From Pseudomonadota bacterium (GTDB lineage: Bacteria; Pseudomonadota; Alphaproteobacteria; Caulobacterales; Aquidulcibacteraceae), in contig JAEWNX010000032.1 in NCBI GenBank assembly GCA_023461135.1, forward strand, positions 1 to 5,924: a DNA stretch of 5,924 nucleotides, given 5' to 3'. Positions 1-5,924 of this stretch are shown one piece after another (the stretch's first letter is position 1; each line of letters starts with the position of its first letter). Under the pieces are notes generated by a model. The model ran no database searches and was not told the origin of the DNA. It saw only the letters and a program-made list of their open reading frames with translations. The position numbers and the translations under genes are program-made.

Positions 1-155
1 GGGTATTCAACGTAGCGGACGCCGCCATTACCGTTGGAGCTATCCTGCTGGCCGTCGATATGGTGTTCTTTACGGAGACCGAGCCCGGCAAAGGGACAAC
101 CTGGGCGCAGCTCCGGGCCAAACTCGCGGGGCGGGCGAACCCTCCGGGCAACTGA
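1..155 (+). CDS. lspA: Signal peptidase II (lipoprotein signal peptidase), C-terminal end only
   Basis: LspA is the inner-membrane aspartyl peptidase that cleaves prolipoproteins just before the lipidated cysteine. Only its last 50 codons are here, read from base 3 to a TGA at 153-155. The first residues, VFNVADAAITVGAILLAVD, match the conserved FNxAD block that carries the second catalytic aspartate, followed by the last transmembrane helix. A short polar tail ending in NPPGN follows and would face the cytoplasm. The first catalytic Asp and the start lie upstream of the window. The next gene encodes a lipoprotein, a likely substrate. Identification rests on a short but highly characteristic stretch. 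Confidence 0.9.
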   Translation, partial: VFNVADAAITVGAILLAVDMVFFTETEPGKGTTWAQLRAKLAGRANPPGN

Positions 156-219
156 AAAGCGGACGGATTCGCCCCAGAACGGTCCTATTCGCGGGCGATC
201 CCGTGACTGGTAACGCAGC

Positions 220-249
220 TTGGCGGAAGCGGCCCGGCTCAGCTAAGAA
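220..249 (+). promoter_or_regulatory. Possible sigma-70-type promoter before the lipoprotein gene
   Basis: The 122-base gap after lspA holds TTGGCG (220-225), an 18-base spacer and TAAGAA (244-249), about 29 bases before the ATG at 278. Read in the Caulobacter housekeeping style, it is TTGGCGG, 15 bases, then GCTAAGAAC. That resembles the TTGACGS / GCTANAWC consensus, with mismatches and a slightly long spacer. A weak hairpin (189-206, CGAT loop, one G-U pair) lies upstream and has no T-run. This is pattern matching only; the gene may instead be read through from lspA. Confidence 0.25.
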
Positions 250-277
250 CGGCGCGAACTAGGGAGATGGGCGTCCG

Positions 278-817
278 ATGAACAAATCGATGACGGTGCT
301 GGCTGTCCTTGCGGCAGCGACCGCGGCGAGCGGCTGCGCCAGCATGCAGCGCGCTATCGGCGCAACCCGAACGGCGCCTGACGAATTCCGCGTCGTGACG
401 CAGGCGCCCCTGACGCTTCCGCCAGATTATTCCCTGCGTCCGCCGCGGCCAGGCGAGACGCGTCCTGAAGAGACGCAGCCCAACGCTGAAGCGCGCGCCG
501 CGCTGTTCGGCCAGGAGATCGCGCCGGGCGCCAGCCAGGGCGAGCGCTCGCTGGTTGCGAATGCCGGCGCCGAGGCTGTCGATCCCAACATCCGCAACAC
601 GATCGACTACGAGAGCCAGGGCATCGTCCGCCGCAACCAGGATTTCGTCGATCGCGTCTTGTCGTTCGGCGGCAGCAGCGCTGAGGCTGCCGCGCCGCTC
701 AATGCCGAAGAAGAAGCGGCGCGCATCCAACGCGACGAATCGGTGCGCCGCGCCACCGGCGGTGGACAGGTCGTGATCGAGCGCGATCGCGGCGGCTTCA
801 AACTGCCGGGGACCTGA
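278..817 (+). CDS. bamF: Outer-membrane lipoprotein of the DUF3035 / BamF type
   Basis: This is a 179-residue predicted lipoprotein. It has a short positive start (MNK), a hydrophobic stretch at about 6-17 and a lipobox ASGC with the lipidated cysteine at C20. Residue +2 is Ala rather than Asp, which favours Lol export to the outer membrane. The mature part begins with TAPDEFRVVTQAPLTLPPDY (32-51), then LRPP, the signature I associate with alphaproteobacterial DUF3035 proteins. BamF of Caulobacter crescentus is a BAM-complex lipoprotein described as carrying a motif shared with BamC. The rest is polar and Ala/Glu-rich, probably largely extended, with a QGIVRRNQDFVDRVLSFG segment near residues 112-130. 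The start is ATG at 278, with GGGAG at 262-266 eleven bases upstream; ATG at 266 in another frame stops at once. The position between lspA and an M16 pair is the usual alphaproteobacterial neighbourhood. The lipoprotein call is firm; the BamF name is from memory of the motif. Confidence 0.75.
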   Translation: MNKSMTVLAVLAAATAASGCASMQRAIGATRTAPDEFRVVTQAPLTLPPDYSLRPPRPGETRPEETQPNAEARAALFGQEIAPGASQGERSLVANAGAEAVDPNIRNTIDYESQGIVRRNQDFVDRVLSFGGSSAEAAAPLNAEEEAARIQRDESVRRATGGGQVVIERDRGGFKLPGT

Positions 818-825
818 GCAAGCCG

Positions 826-2181
826 GTGCGGGTGGGGCACAAGGCGGCGCGTTTCATCGCAGCTTTTGTATCGTTGCTCGCGCTCGCAGCGGGCGCGCAT
901 GCGCGCGAGCTGCCGCGTCCGGAAACCTTCACGCTGCGCAACGGGCTCGAGGTCGTCGTGATCACCGATCGCCGTGCGCCGGTGGTCACGCACATGGTGT
1001 GGTACCGCGTTGGCGCCGCCGACGAGCCGCGCGGCCATTCTGGCATAGCGCACTTCTTCGAGCACCTGATGTTCAAGGGTACGCGCCAGATCGCGCCGGG
1101 CGAATTTTCGCGCACTGTCGCGCGCAATGGCGGCGACGACAACGCGTTCACGTCCTGGGACTACACGGCCTATTACGAACGCATCGCGCGCGATCGGCTC
1201 GAACTTGTCATGCGCATGGAAGCGGACCGGATGCGTAATCTCCGGTTTTCGGACGAGACATTCGCCTCCGAACGCGACGTGATCGCCGAAGAGCGCCGCC
1301 AGCGCGTCGACAACAATCCCGGCGCCGTGCTCGGCGAGCGCATGCGGGCGATGTTGTGGCCGCATCATCCGTACGGCACGCCCGTGATCGGCTGGTTGCA
1401 CGAGATCAATGCGCTCGACCGCGAGACGGCGCAGCGTTTTTACGAAACATGGTACGCGCCGAACAATGCAATCCTGGTGGTCGCTGGCGATGTGAACGCG
1501 GCCGAGCTGCGCCCGCTGGCGGAGCGCTATTACGGGCGCCTAAGGCCGACGCGAAACCTGCCGGCGCGCACGTGGGTGAACGATCCGCCCAACGTAGGGC
1601 CAATGCGCGTCACGCATCGCGACGAGAAGGTGCGTCAGCCGTCGATGTCGCGGGTCTATCGCGCGATCAGCTACGCGACGGATGAAGGCCGGCAAGCCCA
1701 TGCGCTCGATGTAGCGATCGAGATTCTCGGCGGCTCGGAGACGAGCCGGCTTTATCGCGCGCTCGTGGAAGACCAGCGCATCGCCGTGAGCGCCGGCGCG
1801 GGCTCAAGCACGTCCGGTTTGGGTGGAGGCAGCGCCTCGGTCTGGGCGACGCCAGTCGAGGGCGTGTCGCTGGAGACGGTGGAGGCGGCGGTTGATCGCG
1901 TGATCGCGGAGTTTCTGCGCGACGGGCCGACGGATGCCGAGCTGGCGCGCGCCAAGTCTTCCCTGTCGGCCGCGGCAATCTACGCGCGCGACAGCCAGGA
2001 GAGCTTGGCGAACATCTATGGCGCGTCGCTCGCGCAGGGCGAGAGCGTCCAGGACGTGGTCACTTGGGGCGATGACATCGCCGCAGTGACGCGTGAAGAA
2101 GCGCTGACGATGGCGCGGCGGACGCTGGACATGAATGCGTCCGTCACGGGTTGGCTGCTGCCGCCGGAGGGGGCGGAGTGA
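826..2181 (+). CDS. Exported M16B zinc metallopeptidase, zinc-binding subunit
   Basis: This 451-residue protein has a Sec signal peptide (hydrophobic stretch about 10-23, likely cleavage after AHA at 24-26), so it should act in the periplasm. The N-terminal M16 domain carries the inverted zinc motif H76-F-F-E79-H80. The distal zinc ligand is E156, 76 residues after H80 as in mitochondrial processing peptidase, and the accompanying conserved Glu is E149. The M16_C domain starts near residue 200 (ETWYAPNNAILVVAGDV) and reaches SRLYRALVEDQRIAV. There the Arg/Tyr pair used by M16 enzymes to hold substrate is replaced by V314 and V321. It therefore probably needs the protein encoded next, which keeps that pair. 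Start: GTG at 826, 8 bases after the previous stop; an in-frame GTG at 832 is equally possible. The ribosome site is weak (GGGGA at 808-812, too far), suggesting translational coupling to the lipoprotein gene. Substrates are unknown; unfolded peptides or envelope proteins are plausible. Confidence 0.92.
   Translation: MRVGHKAARFIAAFVSLLALAAGAHARELPRPETFTLRNGLEVVVITDRRAPVVTHMVWYRVGAADEPRGHSGIAHFFEHLMFKGTRQIAPGEFSRTVARNGGDDNAFTSWDYTAYYERIARDRLELVMRMEADRMRNLRFSDETFASERDVIAEERRQRVDNNPGAVLGERMRAMLWPHHPYGTPVIGWLHEINALDRETAQRFYETWYAPNNAILVVAGDVNAAELRPLAERYYGRLRPTRNLPARTWVNDPPNVGPMRVTHRDEKVRQPSMSRVYRAISYATDEGRQAHALDVAIEILGGSETSRLYRALVEDQRIAVSAGAGSSTSGLGGGSASVWATPVEGVSLETVEAAVDRVIAEFLRDGPTDAELARAKSSLSAAAIYARDSQESLANIYGASLAQGESVQDVVTWGDDIAAVTREEALTMARRTLDMNASVTGWLLPPEGAE
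2166..2170 (+). promoter_or_regulatory. Ribosome binding site GGAGG for the second M16 gene
   Basis: GGAGG inside the last codons of the first M16 gene lies 10 bases before the ATG at 2181. It supports that start over an in-frame TTG at 2151, which would place ten Ala/Gly-rich residues before the signal peptide. An in-frame GTG at 2178 is also possible and adds one residue. Confidence 0.6.
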
Positions 2182-3539
2182 TGCGCCGTGGGGCCGTCTT
2201 GCTCGCGCTCGCGCTCTTCGCACTCGCACCGGTGACAGGAGCGTTCGCTCAGGCCCGCACGGAATCCGCCGCCACGCAATATGGCGTGCCGGTGCGGTCG
2301 ATCAGATCGCCGGGCGGGATCGAGGCGTGGCTGGTCTCCGATTCCACCGTGCCGATGGTGGTGATGCGCGCCTACTGGCGCGGCGGATCGGCGATCGAAC
2401 CGGAGGGGCTGGTCGGCGTCACCGGCGTCATGACGGACATGCTGACCGAAGGCGCCGGAAGCATGGACGCGAATGCGTTCAAGGAGCGACTCGAAGAGCT
2501 GAACATGTCGCTCGGTTTTTCGGCCGGCTGGGACGGCGTCGGCATGAGCCTGACGACGCTCAGTGAAAATCGCGATGCGGCGTTCGAGATGGCGCGCCTG
2601 GCGCTGCATGAGCCGCGCTTTGACGCAGAGCCGCTGGCGCGGATCAAGCGTCAGCTCCTGGTCAGCATCCGCACGCGCGAGACCAATCCCGGCTATCTCG
2701 CCAACCTTGCGCTGGATCAGGCGCTCTACGCGTCGCATCCCTATGCGCGCCGCACGTCGCGCGAGAGCGTGGAGGCGATCAATCGCGCCGCGATGGTTGA
2801 ACGGCGCCAGGCTTTGTTCAACCGCGCGACGTTGCAGATCACGATCGTCGGCGACATTGATGAAGTGGCGGCGGGGCGCGCGATCGATCACGTGTTCGGC
2901 GCGCTGCCGCAAGGCGCGCGTCCGCCGGAGCCGGCCGAGGCAGCGCTCGCCCCGGCCACGCCGCTGATCGTCCGGCCGCTGCCGCAGCCGCAGAGCCTGA
3001 TCATTTTCGCCGGTCCGGGCATTCAGGACGAGGATCCCGATTGGATTCCGCTCACGGTTGCGAATTACATTCTGGGAGGCGGCGGGTTTTCCTCGCGCTT
3101 GATGGATAGCGTGCGCGAGCAGCGCGGGCTGGTTTACGGCATCGGGACGAGCCCCTCCGTGCGCGAGCATGTGGCGATGATCCGCGGCTCGGCGCAAAGC
3201 GAGAATGGCGACGTCGCCGAGGCGATCGAAGTGGTGCGTGCGGAGATGGGGCGTCTCTATCGAGACGGTGCGACGCAGGCCGAGGTGAACGATGCGATCA
3301 CGTATCTGACGGGCTCATTCGCGCTGGATCTGGATTCCAACGTGAAGATTTCCTCCGTGGTGCACGGCTATCAGGCGGCGGGGCGCGATATCGGGTACAT
3401 CAACCAGCGCAACGATCTGATCCGCGCCGTGACGCTGGAGGATGTGAACCGTGTGATCCGGCGCCTGTTCAATCCGGACGCCTACACGTTCGTGGTTGTG
3501 GGCCAGCCGGCGGGACTGGAAACTTCAGCTTCTGACTGA
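2181..3539 (+). CDS. Exported M16B peptidase-like partner subunit (no zinc site, has R/Y pair)
   Basis: This is a 452-residue M16-family protein with a signal peptide (MRRGAVLLALALFALA, likely cleavage after AFA at 21-23). The M16 fold is clear, but the zinc motif is lost. The block GVTGVMTDMLTEG aligns with GIAHFFEHLMFKG of the neighbour, so His, Glu and His become G82, T85 and D86. The M16_C domain ends in ILGGGGFSSRLMDSVREQ then RGLVYGIG, which keeps the conserved Arg/Tyr pair, R312 and Y319, spaced by seven as in insulin-degrading enzyme R824/Y831. The protein is thus not an active peptidase alone, but supplies the residues its partner lacks. The same division is known in the Sphingomonas A1 M16B heterodimer SPH2681/SPH2682, and loosely in mitochondrial processing peptidase, whose alpha subunit has no zinc site. 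Its ATG overlaps the upstream stop by one base (TGATG), which favours coupled, roughly equimolar synthesis. The gene is intact, so this is a specialised subunit and not decay. Confidence 0.9.
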   Translation: MRRGAVLLALALFALAPVTGAFAQARTESAATQYGVPVRSIRSPGGIEAWLVSDSTVPMVVMRAYWRGGSAIEPEGLVGVTGVMTDMLTEGAGSMDANAFKERLEELNMSLGFSAGWDGVGMSLTTLSENRDAAFEMARLALHEPRFDAEPLARIKRQLLVSIRTRETNPGYLANLALDQALYASHPYARRTSRESVEAINRAAMVERRQALFNRATLQITIVGDIDEVAAGRAIDHVFGALPQGARPPEPAEAALAPATPLIVRPLPQPQSLIIFAGPGIQDEDPDWIPLTVANYILGGGGFSSRLMDSVREQRGLVYGIGTSPSVREHVAMIRGSAQSENGDVAEAIEVVRAEMGRLYRDGATQAEVNDAITYLTGSFALDLDSNVKISSVVHGYQAAGRDIGYINQRNDLIRAVTLEDVNRVIRRLFNPDAYTFVVVGQPAGLETSASD

Positions 3540-3559
3540 GGGTGAAGGTGACGCGCGGC

Positions 3560-3583
3560 GCGTGCGGGTGTTTACTCGCACGC
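3560..3583 (+). promoter_or_regulatory. Strong hairpin between the M16 pair and the acyl-CoA dehydrogenase genes
   Basis: Bases 3560-3569 pair with 3574-3583 over 10 bp (nine Watson-Crick pairs and one G-U), closing a GTTT loop. It fills much of the 56-base gap and ends directly at the Shine-Dalgarno sequence of the next gene (3584-3591). No T-run follows on either strand, so it is not a classical intrinsic terminator. It overlaps a second, smaller palindrome, ACGCGCGGCGCGT at 3551-3563, so the two stems cannot both form. Possible roles are mRNA processing or 3'-end stabilisation for the M16 transcript, modulation of initiation, or Rho-aided termination. The structure is seen; the role is inferred. 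Confidence 0.55.
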
Positions 3584-3591
3584 AAGGAAGG
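3584..3591 (+). promoter_or_regulatory. Ribosome binding site AAGGAAGG fixing the large-subunit start
   Basis: AAGGAAGG lies just before the ATG at 3596 (7 bases from the AAGGA core). It picks that ATG over an in-frame GTG at 3542, which would add 18 residues (MKVTRGACGC and on) unlike any acyl-CoA dehydrogenase N-terminus and would place the hairpin inside the coding region. Confidence 0.75.
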
Positions 3592-3595
3592 CGCG

Positions 3596-4780
3596 ATGGC
3601 TGATCTAGAGACTTTCCGCAAACAAACCCAGGCTTGGCTCGAGGCGAACTGCCCGCGCTCGATGCGCACGCCGCTGACGGGTGAAGACGAGATCGTCTGG
3701 GGCGGGCGGAACGCCCAATATCCGAGCGAGGACGCCAAGCTCTGGCTTGAGCGCATGGGCGCGAAAGGCTGGACCGTGCCGACCTGGCCGAAAGAGTTAG
3801 GCGGCGGCGGGCTCTCCGCGGAGGAGAACCGCGTGCTGCAGAGCGAGCTCAAGCGCATCGGCGCGCGGCCGGCGCTGTTTTCGTTCGGCATCTGGATGCT
3901 GGGGCCGGTGCTGCTCGAATACGCGACCGAAGAGCAGAAGAAGGAACATCTGCCGAAGATCGCGCGCGGTGAGATCAGGTGGTGCCAGGGTTATTCCGAG
4001 CCCGGCGCGGGGAGCGATCTCGCGGGGCTGATGACCAAGTGCGAGGACAAGGGCGATCACTGGCTGATCAACGGCCAGAAGGTTTGGACCTCGTACGCGA
4101 ACTATGCGGACTGGTGCTTCTGCCTGGTGCGCACGGATACGAGTGTGAAGCACGAAGGCATTTCGTTCGTGCTGATCGACATGACGACGAAGGGCGTCGA
4201 GACGCGGCCGATCAAGCTGATCTCGGGCTCGTCGCCGTTCTGCGAGACGTTCTTCACGGACGTCAAAATTCCCAAGGACGCGATGGTGGGCCGTCTCAAT
4301 GGCGGCTGGGAGATCGCCAAGCGGCTGTTGCAGTACGAGCGGACGAACATTTCAAGCTTTGGCTCAAACACGCGCGTGGATGTTGTCGATCTGGCGAAGA
4401 CGCACGTGGGGCTGGAGGCTGGCGCTCTGGCGGATCGCGATCTGCGAGCGCGCATCGCGCAGCACAAGATGGCCGAGCGGGCCTATGCGCTCTCGACGCA
4501 GCGAGCCCAGGAAGAGGCCAAGGCAGGCGGCAACGTGAGCCACATGGCTTCGATGTTCAAAGTTGCGGGCGCCACGCTGAACCAGGAGCGCTGCGAGCTG
4601 ATGGTTGAGGCGGCGGGCAATCGCGCGCTGGGCTGGGCGGGCGAAGGCTTTGCGCCCGATGAGTTGGCGGTCACGCGCGGATGGCTGCGCTCGAAGGGCA
4701 ATTCAATCGAAGGCGGCACGACGGAGATCAATCTCAACGTCGTCGCCAAGCGCGTGCTGGGTCTGAGGGACACGCAATGA
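3596..4780 (+). CDS. Acyl-CoA dehydrogenase, large subunit of a two-gene heteromeric enzyme
   Basis: This 394-residue cytoplasmic flavoprotein has the full acyl-CoA dehydrogenase layout: an N-terminal helical domain (about 1-125, with PTWPKELGGGGLS), a middle beta domain (about 126-235) and a C-terminal helical domain. The middle domain has QGYSEPGAGSD (131-141) and KVWTSYANYADW (W164, T165, S166), the usual flavin and substrate contacts. The probable catalytic base is E248 in LLQYERTN, the isovaleryl-CoA-dehydrogenase position and nearly the number reported for mycobacterial ChsE4 (E247). In the C-terminal IEGGTTEIN, the medium-chain-enzyme Glu position aligns with G373, and E372 sits one residue earlier. 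The RQFG motif for FAD is absent here but present in the next gene. The set resembles the PimC/PimD (pimeloyl-CoA) and FadE26/FadE27 (steroid side chain) pairs. It would oxidise an acyl-CoA to the 2-enoyl-CoA and pass electrons to ETF. The substrate is not determinable; a PimC label would be overreach. Confidence 0.88.
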   Translation: MADLETFRKQTQAWLEANCPRSMRTPLTGEDEIVWGGRNAQYPSEDAKLWLERMGAKGWTVPTWPKELGGGGLSAEENRVLQSELKRIGARPALFSFGIWMLGPVLLEYATEEQKKEHLPKIARGEIRWCQGYSEPGAGSDLAGLMTKCEDKGDHWLINGQKVWTSYANYADWCFCLVRTDTSVKHEGISFVLIDMTTKGVETRPIKLISGSSPFCETFFTDVKIPKDAMVGRLNGGWEIAKRLLQYERTNISSFGSNTRVDVVDLAKTHVGLEAGALADRDLRARIAQHKMAERAYALSTQRAQEEAKAGGNVSHMASMFKVAGATLNQERCELMVEAAGNRALGWAGEGFAPDELAVTRGWLRSKGNSIEGGTTEINLNVVAKRVLGLRDTQ

Positions 4781-5856
4781 CGTTCACGCTCAATGACGAC
4801 GCGCGCATGCTGAAAGAGACGGCGCGCGATTTCTTTCGCGAACAGGCGCCGGTTTCGCGGCTGCGGAAGATGCGCGATGCGAAGAAGAACGGGCGCGATC
4901 CGGAGCTGTGGCGCGAGATGTCCGCGCTGGGCTTTGCCGGCGTGATTGTGCCGGAAGAATTTGGCGGCGCCGGTTTGGGCTATGTCGCGCTGGGCGTGGT
5001 GCTGGAGGAGGCGGGATGCACGCTGGTCGCGTCGCCGCTGCATTCATCGGCGCTTGTTGGCGCCAGCGCGTTGATGCTGGCGGGGACTGATGCGCAGAAG
5101 GCGGAATGGCTGCCGAAGCTTGCGTCGGGCGAAGTGATTGCCTCGCTGGCGGTGGATGAAGGTGCGCATCATGCGCCGGAGAAATCCAAGCTGAAGGCGA
5201 GCGGGGGAAAGATTAGCGGCGAAAAGAAGTATGTCGCCGATGGGCACATCGCGAATTTGTTCATCGTCGCCGGGCAAGAGGGCGCGCTTTATCTGGTGAA
5301 GGGCGATGCGAAGGGTTTGTCGCGGCGCGAGTTGGTGACGGCGGACAGCCGGGGCGCGGCGGACGTGTCGTTTGACGGTGTTGCGGCGGAGCCGATGAAT
5401 GGCGGCGTTGCGGCGCTGGAGGCCATTTTGGATCGCGCGCGCATTGGGCTGGCGGCGGAGATGCTGGGACAAGCGAGCGAGGCGTTTGCGATTACGAGCG
5501 AGTATTTGAAAACGCGGCGCCAGTTCGGGCAGGTGATTGGCGGCTTCCAGGCGCTGCAGCATCGCGCCGCGAAATTGTTCACAGAACTGGAGCTGACGCG
5601 ATCGTGCGTACTCGCGGCTCTGGATGCGCTGGATTGCGGCGACAAGCGCGTGGCCGAGTATGCGAGCTTGGCGAAGGCGCGCGCGTCGGAAACGTTGCAC
5701 CACGCGACGAATGAGATGGTCCAACTGCACGGCGGCATTGGAATGACCGATGCGCATGATGCGGGCTTCTACCTGAAGCGCGCTCGCGTAACCGAAGCGC
5801 TGTACGGCGGCGCGAGCTTTCACCGCGATCGATACGCGAGCTTGCTCGGCTTTTAG
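4777..5856 (+). CDS. Acyl-CoA dehydrogenase, small subunit (FAD-binding, no catalytic base)
   Basis: This 359-residue protein starts at the ATG at 4777, overlapping the large-subunit stop by 4 bases (ATGA), with GAGGGA at 4765-4770 six bases upstream. An N-terminal helical domain (EEFGGAGLGYVALGVVLEEAG, about residues 54-74) and a C-terminal helical domain are recognisable. The C-terminal domain keeps the FAD-contacting R248-Q-F-G251 and LHGGIG (H318-G322). The middle domain is degenerate: the SEPGAGSD block is replaced by AVDEGAHHAPEKSK. The base is missing at both known positions: D219 (LDRARIG) stands at the isovaleryl-type site, and G344 (LYGGAS) at the medium-chain-type site. It therefore very likely serves as the non-catalytic partner that completes the flavin site of the upstream subunit, as in ChsE4-ChsE5 and probably PimC/PimD. 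The reading frame is intact to TAG at 5854-5856. TTG leucine codons look commoner than in the M16 genes, a mild difference. Confidence 0.85.
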   Translation: MTFTLNDDARMLKETARDFFREQAPVSRLRKMRDAKKNGRDPELWREMSALGFAGVIVPEEFGGAGLGYVALGVVLEEAGCTLVASPLHSSALVGASALMLAGTDAQKAEWLPKLASGEVIASLAVDEGAHHAPEKSKLKASGGKISGEKKYVADGHIANLFIVAGQEGALYLVKGDAKGLSRRELVTADSRGAADVSFDGVAAEPMNGGVAALEAILDRARIGLAAEMLGQASEAFAITSEYLKTRRQFGQVIGGFQALQHRAAKLFTELELTRSCVLAALDALDCGDKRVAEYASLAKARASETLHHATNEMVQLHGGIGMTDAHDAGFYLKRARVTEALYGGASFHRDRYASLLGF

Positions 5857-5858
5857 TT

Positions 5859-5924
5859 TGGCAGCGCCGACGGGACTCGAACCCGTTTCCCCGCGTTGAA
5901 AGCGCGGAATCCTAACCCATAGAC
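5859..5924 (-). tRNA. tRNA-Glu (anticodon UUC), 5' end beyond the window
   Basis: On the minus strand the 3' part of a tRNA is complete. The encoded CCA is at 5859-5861 and the discriminator G at 5862. The acceptor 3' strand is 5863-5869. The T stem is 5870-5874 with 5882-5886, around loop TTCGAGT. A 4-base variable region is 5887-5890. The anticodon stem is 5891-5895 with 5903-5907, around loop CTTTCAA. The anticodon is TTC (plus-strand GAA at 5898-5900), reading Glu codons GAA/GAG. The D arm GTCTATGGGTTAGGAT fits tRNA-Glu. About nine bases (the 5' acceptor strand and positions 8-9) lie past the window edge. It converges on the small-subunit gene with two bases between. Confidence 0.93.

Noticed and set aside
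189..206. Hairpin with CGAT loop after lspA as a terminator
   Set aside because: The stem is only 7 bp with one G-U pair, and no T-run follows. It is too weak to call.
607..1401. 264-residue minus-strand open frame over the lipoprotein and M16 genes
   Set aside because: It is a shadow of the zinc-subunit gene. It spans two real genes and their gap and has no recognisable domain.
2016..3197. 393-residue open frame on the minus strand across the M16 genes
   Set aside because: It lies opposite two clearly recognised M16 genes. Its translation is Arg/His-rich low-complexity with no motif, as expected from the antisense of GC-rich codons.
2178..3539. Second M16 gene as a decayed pseudogene because HxxEH is absent
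   Set aside because: The frame is full length with a good signal peptide and ribosome site. It keeps the R/Y pair missing from its partner, which argues for selection.
5044..5823. 259-residue minus-strand open frame over the small-subunit gene
   Set aside because: It is antisense to conserved FAD motifs, and its composition is Arg-rich with no signature.
5857..5924. Integrated element or attachment site at the tRNA 3' end
   Set aside because: No repeat of the tRNA end, integrase or change in composition is visible in the window.

Overview
This is a GC-rich, densely packed chromosomal window that reads as alphaproteobacterial housekeeping DNA. The order lspA end, BamF/DUF3035-type lipoprotein, M16 peptidase, M16 peptidase-like partner is typical of Alphaproteobacteria. 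A Caulobacterales/Hyphomonadaceae-like source is a guess from gene order and composition. I see no mobile element, CRISPR array or phage gene.

Region 1 (1-3539, + strand) is an envelope-biogenesis cluster. It holds the last 50 codons of signal peptidase II (lspA), a 122-base gap with a possible promoter, a 179-residue outer-membrane lipoprotein resembling BamF, and two exported M16B proteins. The M16 genes follow closely: an 8-base gap, then a 1-base stop/start overlap. The two M16 proteins have complementary active-site residues. The first keeps the zinc motif (H76, E79, H80, E156) but has valines where the Arg/Tyr pair should be. The second has lost the zinc motif but keeps R312/Y319. They therefore probably form one split-site peptidase, like the Sphingomonas heterodimer SPH2681/SPH2682. 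LspA would process the lipoprotein, the lipoprotein would serve the BAM machinery, and the M16 pair would act in the periplasm.

Region 2 (3540-5856, + strand) starts with a 56-base gap containing a 10-bp perfect-but-one-wobble hairpin that ends exactly where the next Shine-Dalgarno begins. Two acyl-CoA dehydrogenase genes follow, overlapping by 4 bases. The large subunit (394 aa) has the substrate/flavin motifs and an isovaleryl-CoA-dehydrogenase-position base, E248. The small subunit (359 aa) has the FAD-binding RQFG and HGGIG motifs but no recognisable base. This fits the heterodimeric class known from PimC/PimD and mycobacterial ChsE4-ChsE5, with each flavin site built from both chains. 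The substrate cannot be read from the sequence.

Region 3 (5857-5924) holds a convergent tRNA-Glu(UUC) on the minus strand, truncated by the window edge. Its encoded CCA lies only two bases from the stop codon of the small subunit.

The families are known. The most interesting points are the two adjacent split-active-site enzyme pairs, the hairpin between them, and the terminator-free convergent junction with the tRNA gene.
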